Origin: Mactromeris polynyma
Lineage: Eukaryota; Mollusca; Bivalvia; Venerida; Mactridae
Direction: 5' to 3'
NCBI GenBank assembly: GCA_032209605.1
Contig: JASFXZ010000016.1
Location: forward strand, 992,001-1,056,000
Length of the DNA stretch: 64,000 nucleotides
Positions 11,101 through 23,360 of this stretch are shown piece after piece (the stretch's first letter is position 1; every line of letters starts with the position of its first letter). Under the pieces are notes generated by a model, which saw nothing but the letters and a program-made list of their open reading frames with translations, made no database searches and was not told where the DNA came from. The translations under genes were made by a program, and so were the position numbers.

Positions 11101-13757
11101 TATATTACACTAACATATAGCCATCTGTTTCAAAAAAATGTTTGGCGCATACATAATGCAAAAAGGCAGATACGACAGTTTTGCTCAAGATCGCTCATAT
11201 AACAAATTATATGTATGTTGGTGTTGTGTTTTACGTATTCTGTTATTTCCTTCAAAAATATATGAGTCACAGTCTGCCTTTATGCACTTATAGAGCACTT
11301 CCTGTACTGATTATATGACATGAACCCGACTGTTCCTTGTATACTTAATGAAATGTTTCACTTTCTGGGTGTGATTCGTACTGGTTGTTGTACAAAAGGC
11401 GGACATGGGCGGAATGGCAAATTATGTTCAAATTGAGCCGTCAGTAACAGACACCAAAGAATTAGACATTAATCAAATAAAGCGTCTGGTATTGTCTGCT
11501 GACCTGTAGATTCACAACTGTACTCAATTAAATCGTCTGTATTAGTTTATTCATTAAGCAGAAATCCTGTATGATTTTATTGTATGATCAAGACATTTCA
11601 TGGCGGAGAATGTATGTATACAAAGTCGACGAGGGAATTCACTCTGTTACAGTCGTCAGCGGTTTATTAGATAGTGTACCGGAAGTCTGTCCGAGACAGA
11701 GGAATCGTGATGTTGAATAGATCTATACGCTGAATAACTTTTCTAATTGGTCGCCCTATGTTACAACAATGTATCAATTCTGCTAGAAATCTTTTGTTAG
11801 CATATTTTATAATAAAATTGTGTGTGATATTTTAGCTTTTAGAAAGATTGAGATACAGTCGGACCTCATTCATTCGAATTCATCGGGTCCGAAATTTTAT
11901 TTCGAATAATACGTGGTTTCGAATAGGCCATTTCAATTCGACGAAGATATATCGGGGCCTGATATTTATTCCGGATGATACCAATTATTCCGACAGAATG
12001 GTGTATAAACGAGACCCGACTGTATAAGTGAAAATAAGTAGACAAACATTGCACTGCATTTATTGTGTAAACTATGACAATACAAGAAGTAACTAAGCAT
12101 TTGAGAGTAAGAAATGTATTTTTTAATTATATCCACACAAAGAAAATTTGATATATTGGATATATGTGGAGGCTGCAACAATCCGTAGAAACTCCAGCAA
12201 CTTTGTTTCGACGTGAGCGGCTAGAATGTACAGGACGTTAAAGTCTTACTGCGGTACGATGTTTGGTGGTTCGTCTCCCAATTATATCTACAACAGAAAT
12301 GTCTGCGGTTCATTAGAGCAATCAAACATGCGGCCCCTATGCAACTATCGACCTCACTAATTGGAATTTCGTGCATGAAGTCACCGTATTTATCATGTTA
12401 AATATATTTTCACTTATATCAAATTGTGATTCTCAAAATGCTTTCAACACATTTCAAGATTTGACATTTGTTACATTTAGAGAGCAATTAAAGTTAGATG
12501 ACTTGATTTGATCAACCATTTCAAAATCTGGTGCATAATACTCAGATTTTAAACCACACACTCATTTGAGTTAAGATATAAATTTAGACATAGAATATGA
12601 TGTAAAAAGGGCATTGAAGAACATGTTTTGCTTAAAATGTTCAAATGCCTGTGGTATATAATTATATGTACACACACACATGTTGACAACAACGTAGTAT
12701 TTTTAAAACAACTGCAGTATTTATCGAACTCTTCCTTTAGCATCGGGTGCTTATTCCGATACCTTCATGTGAATGTAACGGTAGTGGAATCAAATCTCTG
12801 TGTGGGAGCGTATATTTATCCCAGGATAAATTATTTATTCAGAACATTCTTGCTGAAAAAAGGTAACACTCGCATTGAAGCTTCAATTGTTGATAAACGC
12901 CCTCATATTTTTTTTAAAAATACAGCGTAACATATAATTAAACATTGAACATTCTTCCAGGAAAGTGACAATGGGTTTGGAGACAATATATCCTTGCTGT
13001 GCACTCCCTCCCAAGTCCACAGTAGGTATCTGGCAAAGTTCGGCACAGAATCGATGAAGAATATTTCAAACTGTGGAGGTTTAAGTATTCTCTTTCTCAT
13101 CTATAATGAAAGCATAACCGGTTAAATCACCTAACTGTATTGATCTCATAATGGAAGAAGGTTTTAATGATTAAATATTTCAAATATGCTATTTGATGGG
13201 GAAACGACCGAATGTCAAACTTAGATGAAAATACAAAAAATATCAGGCTTAGAGTCAAATTACTCCAAGATTATTGTAAAACCAGATAAAATTCTTTGTG
13301 TAATATTTGTGTCAACCTATCTGCTCATAGATGATATCTTTCCAAAGTCTGGTTTATAGAAAGCTATACTAATTGATATATTTAAGTTTGAAAAGGACCA
13401 TGTATTTAACAATGGTAATGCACCTTTAATGCATGCGATTTAAACTGACAAAAATAGTTATGAAAGTGCAGCGTGTTTGTCTAAACTATTTCAAAATTTC
13501 AGATTTAAATGACAAATACATTAGCTGCATAATTAAACTGTCTGATTGTCAAACCGTGCGACAACGAAAGTGTCATAACGTGCTTATGAATTAAATTAAA
13601 ATTACGTTAACATTATAACCCGTGCACTGATAATAACAAGTACCGTAAATATAACGTGCATCAAAGGTTAGTGACAAGTTAATAACTAGTATTATAAAAT
13701 GTCATTGAACGCACCATTGCTATACGTTATGGTGAAACGGCGGTCACTTTGACAAGC
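11101..13757. other. intergenic DNA, no gene supported
   Basis: No exon or RNA gene was recognised. It includes a second type of small DNA element at 11857-12026 (separate entry) and a short ORF at 12628-12930 without a domain. Confidence 0.4.
11857..12026. mobile_element. MITE-like element with cagtcgg.. ends
   Basis: The segment starts acagtcggacctcattc and ends gagacccgactgta, giving imperfect inverted ends (cagtcgg/ccgactg), with internal fragments such as tcgaattcatcgggtccg. The size and termini suggest a non-autonomous pogo/Tc1-like element. Only one clear copy is seen here; a faint relative may lie at 61290-61365 (ggtacctcgaaatgcg). Confidence 0.45.
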
Positions 13758-14116
13758 CTGACTGTCTGATCAGTCTGATCGGAGCCCGGGTTGGTTTACT
13801 CACTCGGTAGAACGTTCTACCCTGACATGCCTGACTGTCTGATCAGTCTGATCGGAGCCCGGGTTGGTTTACTCACTCGGTAGAACGCTCGACCCTGACA
13901 AGCCTGGCTGTCTGATCAGTCTGATCGGAGCCCGGGTTGGTTTACTCACTCGGTAGAACGCTCGACCCTGACAAGCCTGACTGTCTGATCAGTCTGATCG
14001 GTGCCCGGGTTGGTTTACCTCACTCGGTAGAACGCTCGACCCTGACAAGCCTAACTGTCTGATCAGTCTGATCGGAGCCCGGGTTGGTTTACTCACTCGG
14101 TAGAACGCTCGACCCC
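13758..14116 (+). repeat. tandem array of SINE heads, 5 copies of about 73 bp
   Basis: Five units, with gatcagtctgatcgg near 13768, 13841, 13913, 13987 and 14061, repeat a segment holding the A-box-like ggtttactcactcggtag aacgctcgaccc. Only the last unit runs on into a B-box-like region and a full SINE body. The array therefore multiplies just the promoter-proximal half of the tRNA-like head. One unit has an extra base (tttacctcactc). Confidence 0.85.
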
Positions 14117-14385
14117 CTCCCACATTGGAGGTCGTATGTTCTAACTCCGAGCGAGACGTTTGTTCTCCGTGACAATTTGACTGAATGTAGTAAGTTCTAA
14201 GTGTTTGGTCCTCCACCTCTGATTCATGTGTGGGAGTTGTCAATTGCTTGCGAATAAACAGGTAAGTACTAGCTGTTAACCCAGGAACACTGGTTAGGTC
14301 AATGGGTTTCTGTATACATAACTGACAGTATACTGTAGATTGGCGACACACTTCAACCCGACATTGAAACAATAACTAATATACA
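14117..14385 (+). mobile_element. tRNA-derived SINE body (family S1) fused to the head array
   Basis: Continues from the fifth head: cacattggaggtcgtatg, tttgttctccgtgacaat, ctcctcc-type segment, gattcatgtgtgggagttg, ggtaagtactagctg, and ggaacactggttaggtcaa. It shares this order with the other S1 copies. The 3' tail fades after about 14350. Confidence 0.7.
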
Positions 14386-14390
14386 CATGT

Positions 14391-14573
14391 ACAGTAAAAC
14401 CTCAACAATTAAACCTCCCTTTGGATCCTTGAAAACTCGTCTTTGTGATGGGGGTGGTCTTGATATTGAGGTTAATCAAAGAACAAAACAGTGAAAATGG
14501 AGTCAAAAAATTGTGTTCTTAATTTTGTGATGGTCTTATTATTGTGGTGGTCTTTAAATGAGGTTTTACTGTA
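14391..14573. mobile_element. MITE-like element, family 'cagtaaaacctc' (copy 3)
   Basis: Complete copy with ends acagtaaaacctcaac and gaggttttactgta. The internal inverted segments around gatattgaggt and ttattattg are preserved. It directly follows the SINE. Confidence 0.7.
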
Positions 14574-15885
14574 GTTCAGTCGAACAATTGTGTTTTACAT
14601 TATGTTGTCAGATGTATCAATCGTGTTTAGGATAATGTAGATAACTTCATTCTATCTCTACCTGACGATAGTAAGTCTGTTAGTTCAAGCATAGTTCTTA
14701 AATTATGAATGTCTTACAACCATAAATTGTTTTACAAGTGCGCTCAAATGTTACACTTCAAATGTCAATGAAATGAATTATGCAATTAAAGAGATGCCTT
14801 TGAATAACAAATTTCATGAAGAGTGGGTTGTCTCAGTATTCTCTGTTACCATATTTCAATAACGTTAAAACAATATCTTTGGAGAGCAATTGTGATATAA
14901 AATCAAATATTCAAGATAAAGATTTATTAATAATTGACAGAAGTTTTTCATGTTTTAAGCAACTTGTCAAATGGAGTAATAGGTTTAATATTGTAAATTT
15001 GTTAAAATTAAAAACGTGAACGAGCATTTTAAGTGCTTGCCTTGTACATTTTTAACTGTCAGTGTTAAAGTTGCATCGTATATTTTAAAAATGCAAATAT
15101 TTGCAGTATCCGTAAACATTACCACACCAAAATATATGATTCTGTTACAGCGAAACTGCATTAGAAAAGTCGACTAAATATTTCATCAAGAGTATCAGAG
15201 TACTAAATTGCGCCTTAATGGACAGAAAGGAAGACTAAATTTGTCGAAATAACATGAGTCACGTTCCTAATAATCAGTTGTACGTGTAACAGTATCTGTC
15301 TAAATGTTGAGCATTAAATTCAATTACATGTTATAGCAACCCAGAATGCACTTTGCTGCTTCACTTTTATTGCCTTAAACATTTTAAATATTTAAAACGT
15401 TGTCATTAGGACTGTTAATACATCAGACCGCTTTTGACACTGGAACAAACACCGCATTCAACAACTTTAAACTACAAGGTGTTTTGTCACAAGAACACAT
15501 GTTTCTTCTCCATTGTTTAAGCATTCAGCTAGGACATGTGAGAGAAGAACAGACAGAAAGTGGAAATGTTATAGTTTTTTTGGAATCAGGAGAGATTCGT
15601 TGATGTTGGACAAAGGACGGGGAATGATAGCGCTTCGTTAGGTAATAGATGTTTTGAAGGTTTTAGTAAAGGGAACTGATATACAGGGTCACTCTAAAGT
15701 TAACATAGCTAAAAAAAACATTAACGAGTGTTTGTTAATTCTGGACTGTAGAAAGTGTGGTGTGTACCAAACACATGATTAAACCGAAATCAGCTCAAGT
15801 GAGACTGGCGTGTTGGCCTTCACCTCCCATCGACAAGTTTCAGTGATACGGAAGCGGTTTTTACGTTTAGCAGACATGGTGTTGC
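14574..15885. other. intergenic DNA, no gene supported
   Basis: Short AT-rich ORFs (67 codons each at 14816-15019 and 15400-15603) have no domain or conserved partner in the window and are not called as genes. Confidence 0.4.
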
Positions 15886-16095
15886 CACACTGTGATACCA
15901 TGCCGTAGACACGTGACATGATACCACACCCAGTCACATTAACCTGACACCGGACCGACCAGTCCGAGCAAGGGAGCTACCAGAATCATTGTTTACATTT
16001 TTTCTTCCATAATTCGCCACCCGGGGCTTGAGCCAGCGATCTTCCGCATCTGGCGGAAACTACGTAACTACCACTGAGCTACGGCGCTGGTTCGA
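15886..16095 (-). mobile_element. tRNA-derived SINE (different family)
   Basis: On the minus strand the tRNA-like head reads gccgtagctcagtggtag with a B-box-like ggctcaagccccgggtgg. It is followed by a body containing ggagctcccttgctcgg-type sequence and a tail with tgacaccggaccgaccag (plus-strand wording). Read-through from the head into a non-tRNA body identifies a SINE. Confidence 0.5.
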
Positions 16096-19026
16096 TTAAG
16101 TACCGGTTACCATGTGTGGCTCATAAATGTACTCTTCTATAACCTATTCTAAGCAATGTCAACTGAATAGCAAGTAGGCCTACATGTATGTAAAATATCA
16201 TCAGAAGATAAAATTGTGTATGTCATGCAAAAATGCTTCTAAAACATTATGATGAATTGAAGCTAGACAAATGCTCGTATTTAATTAATAACTCTATTAT
16301 TAGATTTATTTGTATCGTGCTAAGAGAAAATCTTATTCCTAACTATATAATTCTGTTAGACCAATCTTCATTATAATGAATCAATATAGCTTTAAAGATA
16401 TATTATGCTCATTTTTGATCATTTTTTACCTGAACAAACATGAAAATATACTTTATCTAGTTAAAACTTCAATAAATATGCATTATCACAGAATACATTT
16501 TAAATGTATTTCTCTGTATTTATCGAAAAAAGACGTTTGTATTATCATAAAATTAAAAAGACTCTTATTTGTTAACAAGCGGGTGTTTTTTACTAGTTTT
16601 GTCTGTTAGTAATATGATTAAACAAGATCGTTTTAGACGGTTTTACATGGCAATGATTCAGTTTATTTATGATGTTTTAGACTATGTAACAACAATAGTG
16701 GATGAAGCACATTAAACTAATTTAGGTTCAGATGAGCCAGATACATCTTTGAGCTTTTGCTGTATTTGATACTCGTTGTTTATCAAGACTGTTTCCTAAT
16801 TCTAGTTTAGAATTACAAAGTATGTCACTTGCTATCTTATGGACATGTTCCTACACATACGGAAACAGTTTCATATAGTTCTAACAGAAGTAATACAATA
16901 TGATTTTTCAAACTATGCTTATGGTTTGGTACCAATGGAGATTCCATTCTTGTGAATTAATATCAATAATGAGCCGATACCCATACTTTCACAACCTTAC
17001 CTTTTAGTTTAGTGTAATCTTATTTATTATACAAATCGATAATGAAACAAGTTTGCAACGTATATCAATCACTCTTGATTACTGCTTCCTTAGAGTACTA
17101 ACAAGTACTCGCGCCTAAATTAGGACTTATGAAGTTCGACGGTCGATATCGTCCAATGTGAGATTCGAACTCACGATATTCGGACCAGTAGTCCGGCGAT
17201 CTGCCCTGCAGCCGCTATGCCGAGCGTATACTTAACTTTTCTGACACTCACAAAATACATACACACCTTAACAACAGACGAAACTTTTGCATCTGAAATC
17301 ATGTTATCCCAATTATGTACTTAATTGTTCCTTTATGTGATGTCTGGTCTACAGGTTTTGATTTGTGTGAGGTCCATCTGTATATATACATCAATCATAT
17401 CTAAATAACTTAACATTAAGTATGCAATAAGATGCACACTAAAACCCCGAGAGTCGAATCCTATCCACACATTTCCCCTGTTTTATGCGCTATTAAGTTT
17501 CAGACTCGGCAACAGACTGTGATATAACTCTCCGTTGTTTTATTCCTTCTTGTTATGCTAAGTTTGTATTTAATGCGCCATTAACTTCCAACAAACCTTC
17601 TTGATTGCTTCTGTTTTTTGTTGATTTATGTTTTCTATTTGTTCTTCTATTCTTGTTGTCTTATGTGTACAATGTGCAAGTATCAGTCTCAGTTTAACTT
17701 TATTGTGTATCAATATGTTTGTATAAATTATCCATAAACAATACTTCGTCTGAGCAGGGCAATAAATAAAGATATCACCCTCGTTTTAAGCATCATCTGT
17801 TTGATATTGCATTATGCTCGATGCTTGCTATGTTTGTTACACATGGACCATGGTGTGGTCTTAGAAACATATTGTTGTAAAAAGCTCACAGTTTGACGAG
17901 AGCATGACTTTTGAGGATCAATTCTAACCTTAAGTGGTTGCCATTTGTCCTACTTTCCATTTCTGTCAATGTTCGCTCAATAAATGTCGCAGGAGGCTTA
18001 AACAAATATGTCTCTGAAAAAGCGATTAATTTAAAGTACAAACTGTAAAGAAAGTCACTGTGTATGTTTCAGACCAACAGGTCACCCACAATTTCCGATT
18101 CAGACGTACAGAGAATAAAGTAAATTAAGTTCTATATAATTAAAATTCACAATGTAGATCAAAGCATAGAATCATACAATACAATATTATTGTTATCTAA
18201 AGTACAAGTATGACAGGTAATATTTGCTCCCCTGTCCTCAGTCCGATCCGTCCAATTCCCATTATTTTCACACAAAACCCGGTTAACACTTTCAATTTTG
18301 CCGCTATCAAGCAATGTATTGTGACTATACACGATGTGTTGTATTCAACATTCAAAGTTCTGCTGACACGGGCGTTTCAAATCTGATAGTAGGACAATGT
18401 GTTTTACATTGATTTCATCGAAAACTATTGACCCTGTTTCAAAATTGTTTACAAAAATAACAAAACGTCGATGATTGAAGTTCGCCGACTGTTTAACATG
18501 GACACTCGCTGTTTTCTTTTGACTGAAAACGATTTTAAAGTCGCCATATGACATAAAGGATAACAATTGTCCAAGTAAATGAAAATCGCCATACACAATA
18601 TTGACATTCACACAAATGACATTGTTATAGACAAATCAGGTCACATTGGTGACACGTGTGATAGAAATCTTTCCCATAGACTTGTATTTGATATGTACAC
18701 TAGAATTATTCAACTCGGATTCGGAAACACTTGATGGTCTGTGTACTAAGCTAATCGGATGATATGGTATTGTAGTTGTCGTACTAGTATTGATGTATGC
18801 CATATGGAAGCAATATAGTCTGCAAATATTAGAATGCTGTGAGGTTTATAATAATGTCTGTACCTATTATGAAATACATATCATTATTCCATTAACAACA
18901 AAATTGTAAACAATACTTTTTCTTTAAAATGTGACTGAAAAAACACAGTCCTTGATCATAGTCTATTTGCACGTTCGTTTTACAAGAGTAAATTACGCAG
19001 AATTTACTTGAAATATCATTGACTCG
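16096..19026. other. intergenic DNA, no gene supported
   Basis: The only ORF of note on the minus strand is 88 codons (18345-18611). No domain was recognised, and no splice partners were found. Confidence 0.4.
17145..17230 (-). other. tRNA-like sequence (SINE head or tRNA relic)
   Basis: The minus strand shows an A-box-like region (cggcatagcggctgcagg) and a strong B-box (gtgagttcgaatctcac, a 5-bp T-arm stem). The candidate anticodon stem ggact/ggtcc is imperfect, and no closing acceptor stem was found. It is probably SINE-derived. Confidence 0.35.
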
Positions 19027-20356
19027 TAAGCTCGCCTTGGAGTAAGCTCTTCATAATATAGTACGAGTATCATCTAGGGGGAAGCTTATCTAAGAGTACG
19101 CTCATCATGGAGTAAGCTCATCATGGAGTAAGCTCATCTTGGAGTAAGCTCATCTTGGAGTAAGCTCATCATAGAGCAATATCATCATTAGGAAAACTCA
19201 TCATGGGGTAAGCTCATCATGGAGTAAGCTCATCATGGAGTAAGCTCATCATGGAGTAAGCTCATCTTGGAGTAAGCTCATCTTGGAGTAAGCTCATCAT
19301 GGAGTAAGCTCGTCATGGAGTAAGCTCATCATGGAGTAAGCTCATCATGGAGTAAGCTCATCTTGGAGTAAGCTCATCTTGGAGTAAGCTCATCATGGAG
19401 TAAGCTCATCATGGGGTTAGCTCATCATGGGGTAAGCTCATCATGGAGTAAGCTCATCATGGAGTAAGCTCATCTTGGAGTAAGCTCATCATGGAGTAAG
19501 CTCATCATGGAGTAAGCTCATCATGGAGTAAGCTCATCATGGAGTAAGCTCATCATGGAGTAAGCTCATCATGGGGTAAGCTCATCATGGAGTAAGCTCA
19601 TCATGGAGTAAGCTCATCATGGAGTAAGCTCATCATGGAGTAAGCTCATCATGGAGTAAGCTCATCATGGAGTAAGCTCATCATGGAGTAAGCTCATCAT
19701 GGAGTAAGCTCGTCATGGGGTAAGCTCATCATGGGGTAAGCTCATCATGGAGTAAGCTCATCATGGAGTAAGCTCATCATGGAGTAAGCTCATCATGGAG
19801 TAAGCTCATCATGGAGTAAGCTCATCATGGAGTAAGCTCATCTTGTAGTAAGCTCATCTTGGAGTAAGCTCATCATGGAGTAAGCTCATCATGGAGTAAG
19901 CTCATCATGGAGTAAGCTCATCTTGGAGTAAGCTCATCATGGAGTAAGCTCATCATGGAGTAAGCTCATCTTGGAGTAAGCTCATCATGGAGTAAGCTCA
20001 TCATGGAGTAAGCTCATCATGGAGTAAGCTCGTCATGGAGTAAGCTCATCATGGAGTAAGCTCATCATGGAGTAAGCTCATCATGGAGTAAGCTCATCAT
20101 GGAGTAAGCTCATCATGGAGTAAGCTCATCATGGAGTAAGCTCATCATGGAGTAAGCTCATCATGGAGTAAGCTCATCATGGAGTAAGCTCATCTTGGAG
20201 TAAGCTCATCATGGAGTAAGCTCATCATGGAGTAAGCTCATCATGGAGTAAGCTCGTCATGGAGTAAGCTCATCATGGAGTAAGCTCATCATGGAGTAAG
20301 CTCGTCATGGAGTAAGCTCATCATGGAGTAAGCTCATCATGAGGAAAACTCATCAT
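19027..20356. repeat. 16-bp satellite array, about 80 copies
   Basis: Unit atggagtaagctcatc repeats for 1.3 kb. Most units differ only at catCATgg versus catCTTgg, gaGta versus gGGta, and ctcAtc versus ctcGtc. The first 60 bases and the last unit are degenerate (ctagggggaagcttatc; gaggaaaactcatc), so the array has decaying edges and a homogenised core. Stop codons occur in rotation on both strands, so it is non-coding. Confidence 0.97.
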
Positions 20357-20890
20357 GAGTTGGTGTTAGGTCAACATTATAATAGGTCATGTTTTATTAT
20401 TTATTAAAATCTCATTGTTAAATTTAACAATACGCGTAAACATATTAAATACAAACTTGCAAGACTATTCTAAGACAGAATAAAAAGAGACCTATCACAT
20501 TTACAACAATGCACAGCCCATTCACAATAAACTTAAAGATATATAGGTGCTAATACTAACTTGCATACTATACCATGGAAAAATAACCGTCAACCAATCA
20601 TGATACAGTTCGGACAATGAAACTATTTTATCGGCGAATCTAAATACTACGTAACCACATTTTATCAGTCTCTACATTTATTTATATTATGAAACTTACA
20701 GGAAACTGTTTATACTTGATGTAATGAGTTCATCTACAACATTCAGGTAAATGGTTCCCTTTCTCACGTTCTGTGTGGCCATCAGTAGTGGACGAACGAA
20801 GCGTCCATTGTGTCTGCCGCAATTATTGTTCTATATTTGTTAAGTTGAACACGCCGTTTCTACCTGTCTTTTTTCTCGAATTAATTATAG

Positions 20891-21325
20891 ATGCTCAATT
20901 TTGATAATACTACACTTTCACGAAGCCAAAAAAATGAACTATTTCGGGAAGATTTGAAAAAGAACATACTCGCGAAAACTAATGATTTTACGGCCAATGA
21001 TATAAACGTTGATAATGGAATTATAAGTGTTGAAAAACCAAACGTTTATTTGAGTATCATAACTACCTGGGTGATAAATGTAACTGAAAGAACAATAGAT
21101 CTTACTGCTCGTAAATCAGTGTATAAGATAGGCTTAATGTTTATGATTATGTTTTATAACGATAAATTAAAACAAATGTTACTACAATATCACGAACGTG
21201 TTTCGATGAAAACATTAATCGTTGAAGTACATCCTGTATTTTCAGGCTTCATTTATGTTCGGTTTTATAGCATCAGAAGAAATGTCGACAGGATACGTGT
21301 GAATAATAAAAGACTTCATTCATAA
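20891..21325 (+). CDS. hypothetical ORF, 144 codons
   Basis: An ATG-started ORF lies between the 16-bp array and a gene-poor stretch. Its protein is hydrophilic at the N-terminus (..SRSQKNELFREDLKKN..), followed by a weakly hydrophobic middle (..YKIGLMFMIMFYN..) and a basic C-terminus. No known family was recognised. The start is preceded by a pyrimidine-rich run and ttatag, so the ORF could be an exon with an acceptor rather than a true start. It could also be chance in AT-rich DNA. No poly(A) signal or partner exon was identified. Confidence 0.2.
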   Translation: MLNFDNTTLSRSQKNELFREDLKKNILAKTNDFTANDINVDNGIISVEKPNVYLSIITTWVINVTERTIDLTARKSVYKIGLMFMIMFYNDKLKQMLLQYHERVSMKTLIVEVHPVFSGFIYVRFYSIRRNVDRIRVNNKRLHS

Positions 21326-22492
21326 ATCACAGACCACACGTAAGCTATGTTAAAGGCACGATAGGAAGGTTCTGACCGTTCCCAAGATTTTAACTACATG
21401 AAGTGTTGGTTAGTTGTTCACACACATGCTAGGCGAGATATACTTGCATTTTTCGGGACAGTCGTATTAAAATAGCATATTTATGTTCTTCATAGTCATT
21501 TTGTCGTGTTTTTTTTGTTATCTTTCTATTGTCATGACGATACTGCAGGCAACTAGACATTCATAAATCATGTTAGTTATATAAAATGGTGTGAAAAGGA
21601 TTATGATAATACATAGCTACGAATCGTTTGCGTAATATGCCCCGCGGTAGGGGGACTACTAATATTTACTAGGGGAAGGTAAAAAACTCAAAATACAAAC
21701 TTATATATGATATTTTTGTTTATATCTATTTCATTATACTGTCATTTATTACGAAACTTTGAAAATATGTTGTTCAATTCACGTTTAAGCTTTCCATTGA
21801 AATACATTGCATTTAATGCTAAACTGAAATTTCTGAACATAAGATTGACTTATGTATTGACCAGTCAATTCCTTCAAAGTCGTTCATTCATTGACTGTAT
21901 AGTCCCGCGTTTAGGGCAGCCTGCTAAGCATTTGGCTTGGTCGGCGGTTATTTCCACATGTCCCTTCTTTCCTCCTAGATAAAGAAGGGGAAGCCGTTGA
22001 CCTTGTCAGAGGTTTTGTAGACATGATCTTTACCCATATCTGTTTGACTCTTGTTTGAGACGAACAAGCTGCATGATGCGTGTATATGGTCGCACGTTTA
22101 TGATACGCTCCTTGTCTTTTTTCCTAAAGTATCGTAGTATTATTGAAATAATATTACTTAAATTTATCACATGGGTACTACAAATACACGACGGTTTATT
22201 TTAATTAAACTTAATAGGTTCATTAACATTTATTTATAAACAGGACGAAGCTAGACAGGGAAGCGTATCATGATCTGTATTCCATTTGGTATCATACGTT
22301 TATCAGAATTAAAAGATAATACAAAAATTAGTTTCCGACTATCAGGACGAATGCATTCCATTTTTTATAAACGTCCGCACTGCACCAGTATGTTGAATTA
22401 CCTCCCTTTAATATATTTAAATTTTAAAAACCTGTTTAAATGTATTAAGAACATTTATATATCAAATGCATGCAAGGGTTGTAAACCTAGTG
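21326..22492. other. intergenic DNA, no gene supported
   Basis: Nothing recognisable beyond short chance ORFs (91 codons at 21707-21982; 81 at 22270-22515, the latter running into a SINE). Confidence 0.4.
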
Positions 22493-22770
22493 GCGGATCA
22501 GTGGTCCAGTGGTAAAACGCTGGACTTGTAATCCAGGGATCACTGGTTCGATTCCCCGCTCCATCACTGACCGTACTAACAGTCTTTCGGACGAGACTTT
22601 AAAAACCGAGGTCCCGTGTATGATGCTTCACATCGAGCACGTAAAAGAACCAGGGGTGCTTCTGGAACTGGGGCATCTTCTGTATCATGCACTATCCTCC
22701 AAATCTAATATGACTAACATTCTTCCGGAGGCGTCGCCCATATGGGAAACCGGTGGCGACGATAAATAAA
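22493..22770 (+). mobile_element. tRNA-derived SINE, tandem copy 1 (family S2)
   Basis: The head reads gtggtccagtggtaaaacg (A-box) with anticodon-like cttgtaatcc and a B-box tggttcgattccccgc. The body reads gtctttcggacgagactt, gaggtcccgtgtatgatg, gcacgtaaaagaaccagg, ending gaaaccggtggcgacgataa. A second copy follows 36 bases later. The 5' and 3' acceptor halves do not pair, which argues against a real tRNA-Thr gene. Confidence 0.85.
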
Positions 22771-22805
22771 AGCATATACAACGGTTGTAAACCAAACCAC
22801 CGGTT

Positions 22806-23083
22806 GTAGCGAATCCGTGGTCCAGTGGTAAAACGCTGGACTTGTATCCAGTGATCGCTGGTTCGATTCCCCGCTCCATTACTGACCGAACAGTCTTTCG
22901 GACGAGACTTTAAAAACCGAGGTCCCGTGTATGATGCTTTACATCGAGCACGTAAAAGAACCAGGGGTGCTTCTGGAACTGGGCCATCTTCTGTATCATG
23001 CACTATCCTCCAAAAATCTAATATGACTAACATACTTCTGGAGGCGTCGCCCATATGGGAAACCGGTGGCGACGATAAATAAA
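22806..23083 (+). mobile_element. tRNA-derived SINE, tandem copy 2 (family S2)
   Basis: Closely matches the copy at 22493-22770 along its whole length, including the central gcacgtaaaagaaccagg and the gataaataaa tail. It differs by a few substitutions and small indels (cttgtatccagtg in place of cttgtaatccaggg; tccaaaaatct for tccaaatct). Both copies carry similar flanks with ggttgta, so they may have arisen by local duplication rather than two insertions. Confidence 0.85.
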
Positions 23084-23202
23084 CGCAAATACAAAAAAAA
23101 GGTTGTGGTGTATGGGGTCAACACAAATGCCTATAAGTACCTACGTGTACATGGTGACTGATGACCTTATAAACAAAAATAACGAACAACGGTTGGGGTG
23201 TA

Positions 23203-23360
23203 TATTGTCCAGTTTTATTGACCTGTCAAAATTTGCATATCTTCATGGTCAATGCACGCTATAAATTAGTAATCGGGCCACTTTCGATAAAGACTTATTT
23301 ATCATGTGCATTGACCATGAAGATATGCAAATTTTGACAGGTCAATAAAACTGGACAATA
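23203..23360. mobile_element. foldback element with perfect 55-bp inverted repeats
   Basis: Bases 23203-23257 and 23306-23360 are exact reverse complements over 55 bp (ends tattgtccagttttattg / caataaaactggacaata), around a 48-bp loop. TA dinucleotides at both ends fit a TA target-site duplication of Tc1/mariner-type MITEs. Perfect arms imply a recent insertion or recent arm conversion. Confidence 0.85.

Noticed and set aside
19027..20356. Possible CRISPR array
   Set aside because: Units are contiguous without unique spacers, and the genome is eukaryotic.
22500..22570. tRNA-Thr gene
   Set aside because: A- and B-boxes are good, but the acceptor stem does not pair and a SINE body follows; a second copy with the same body lies next to it.
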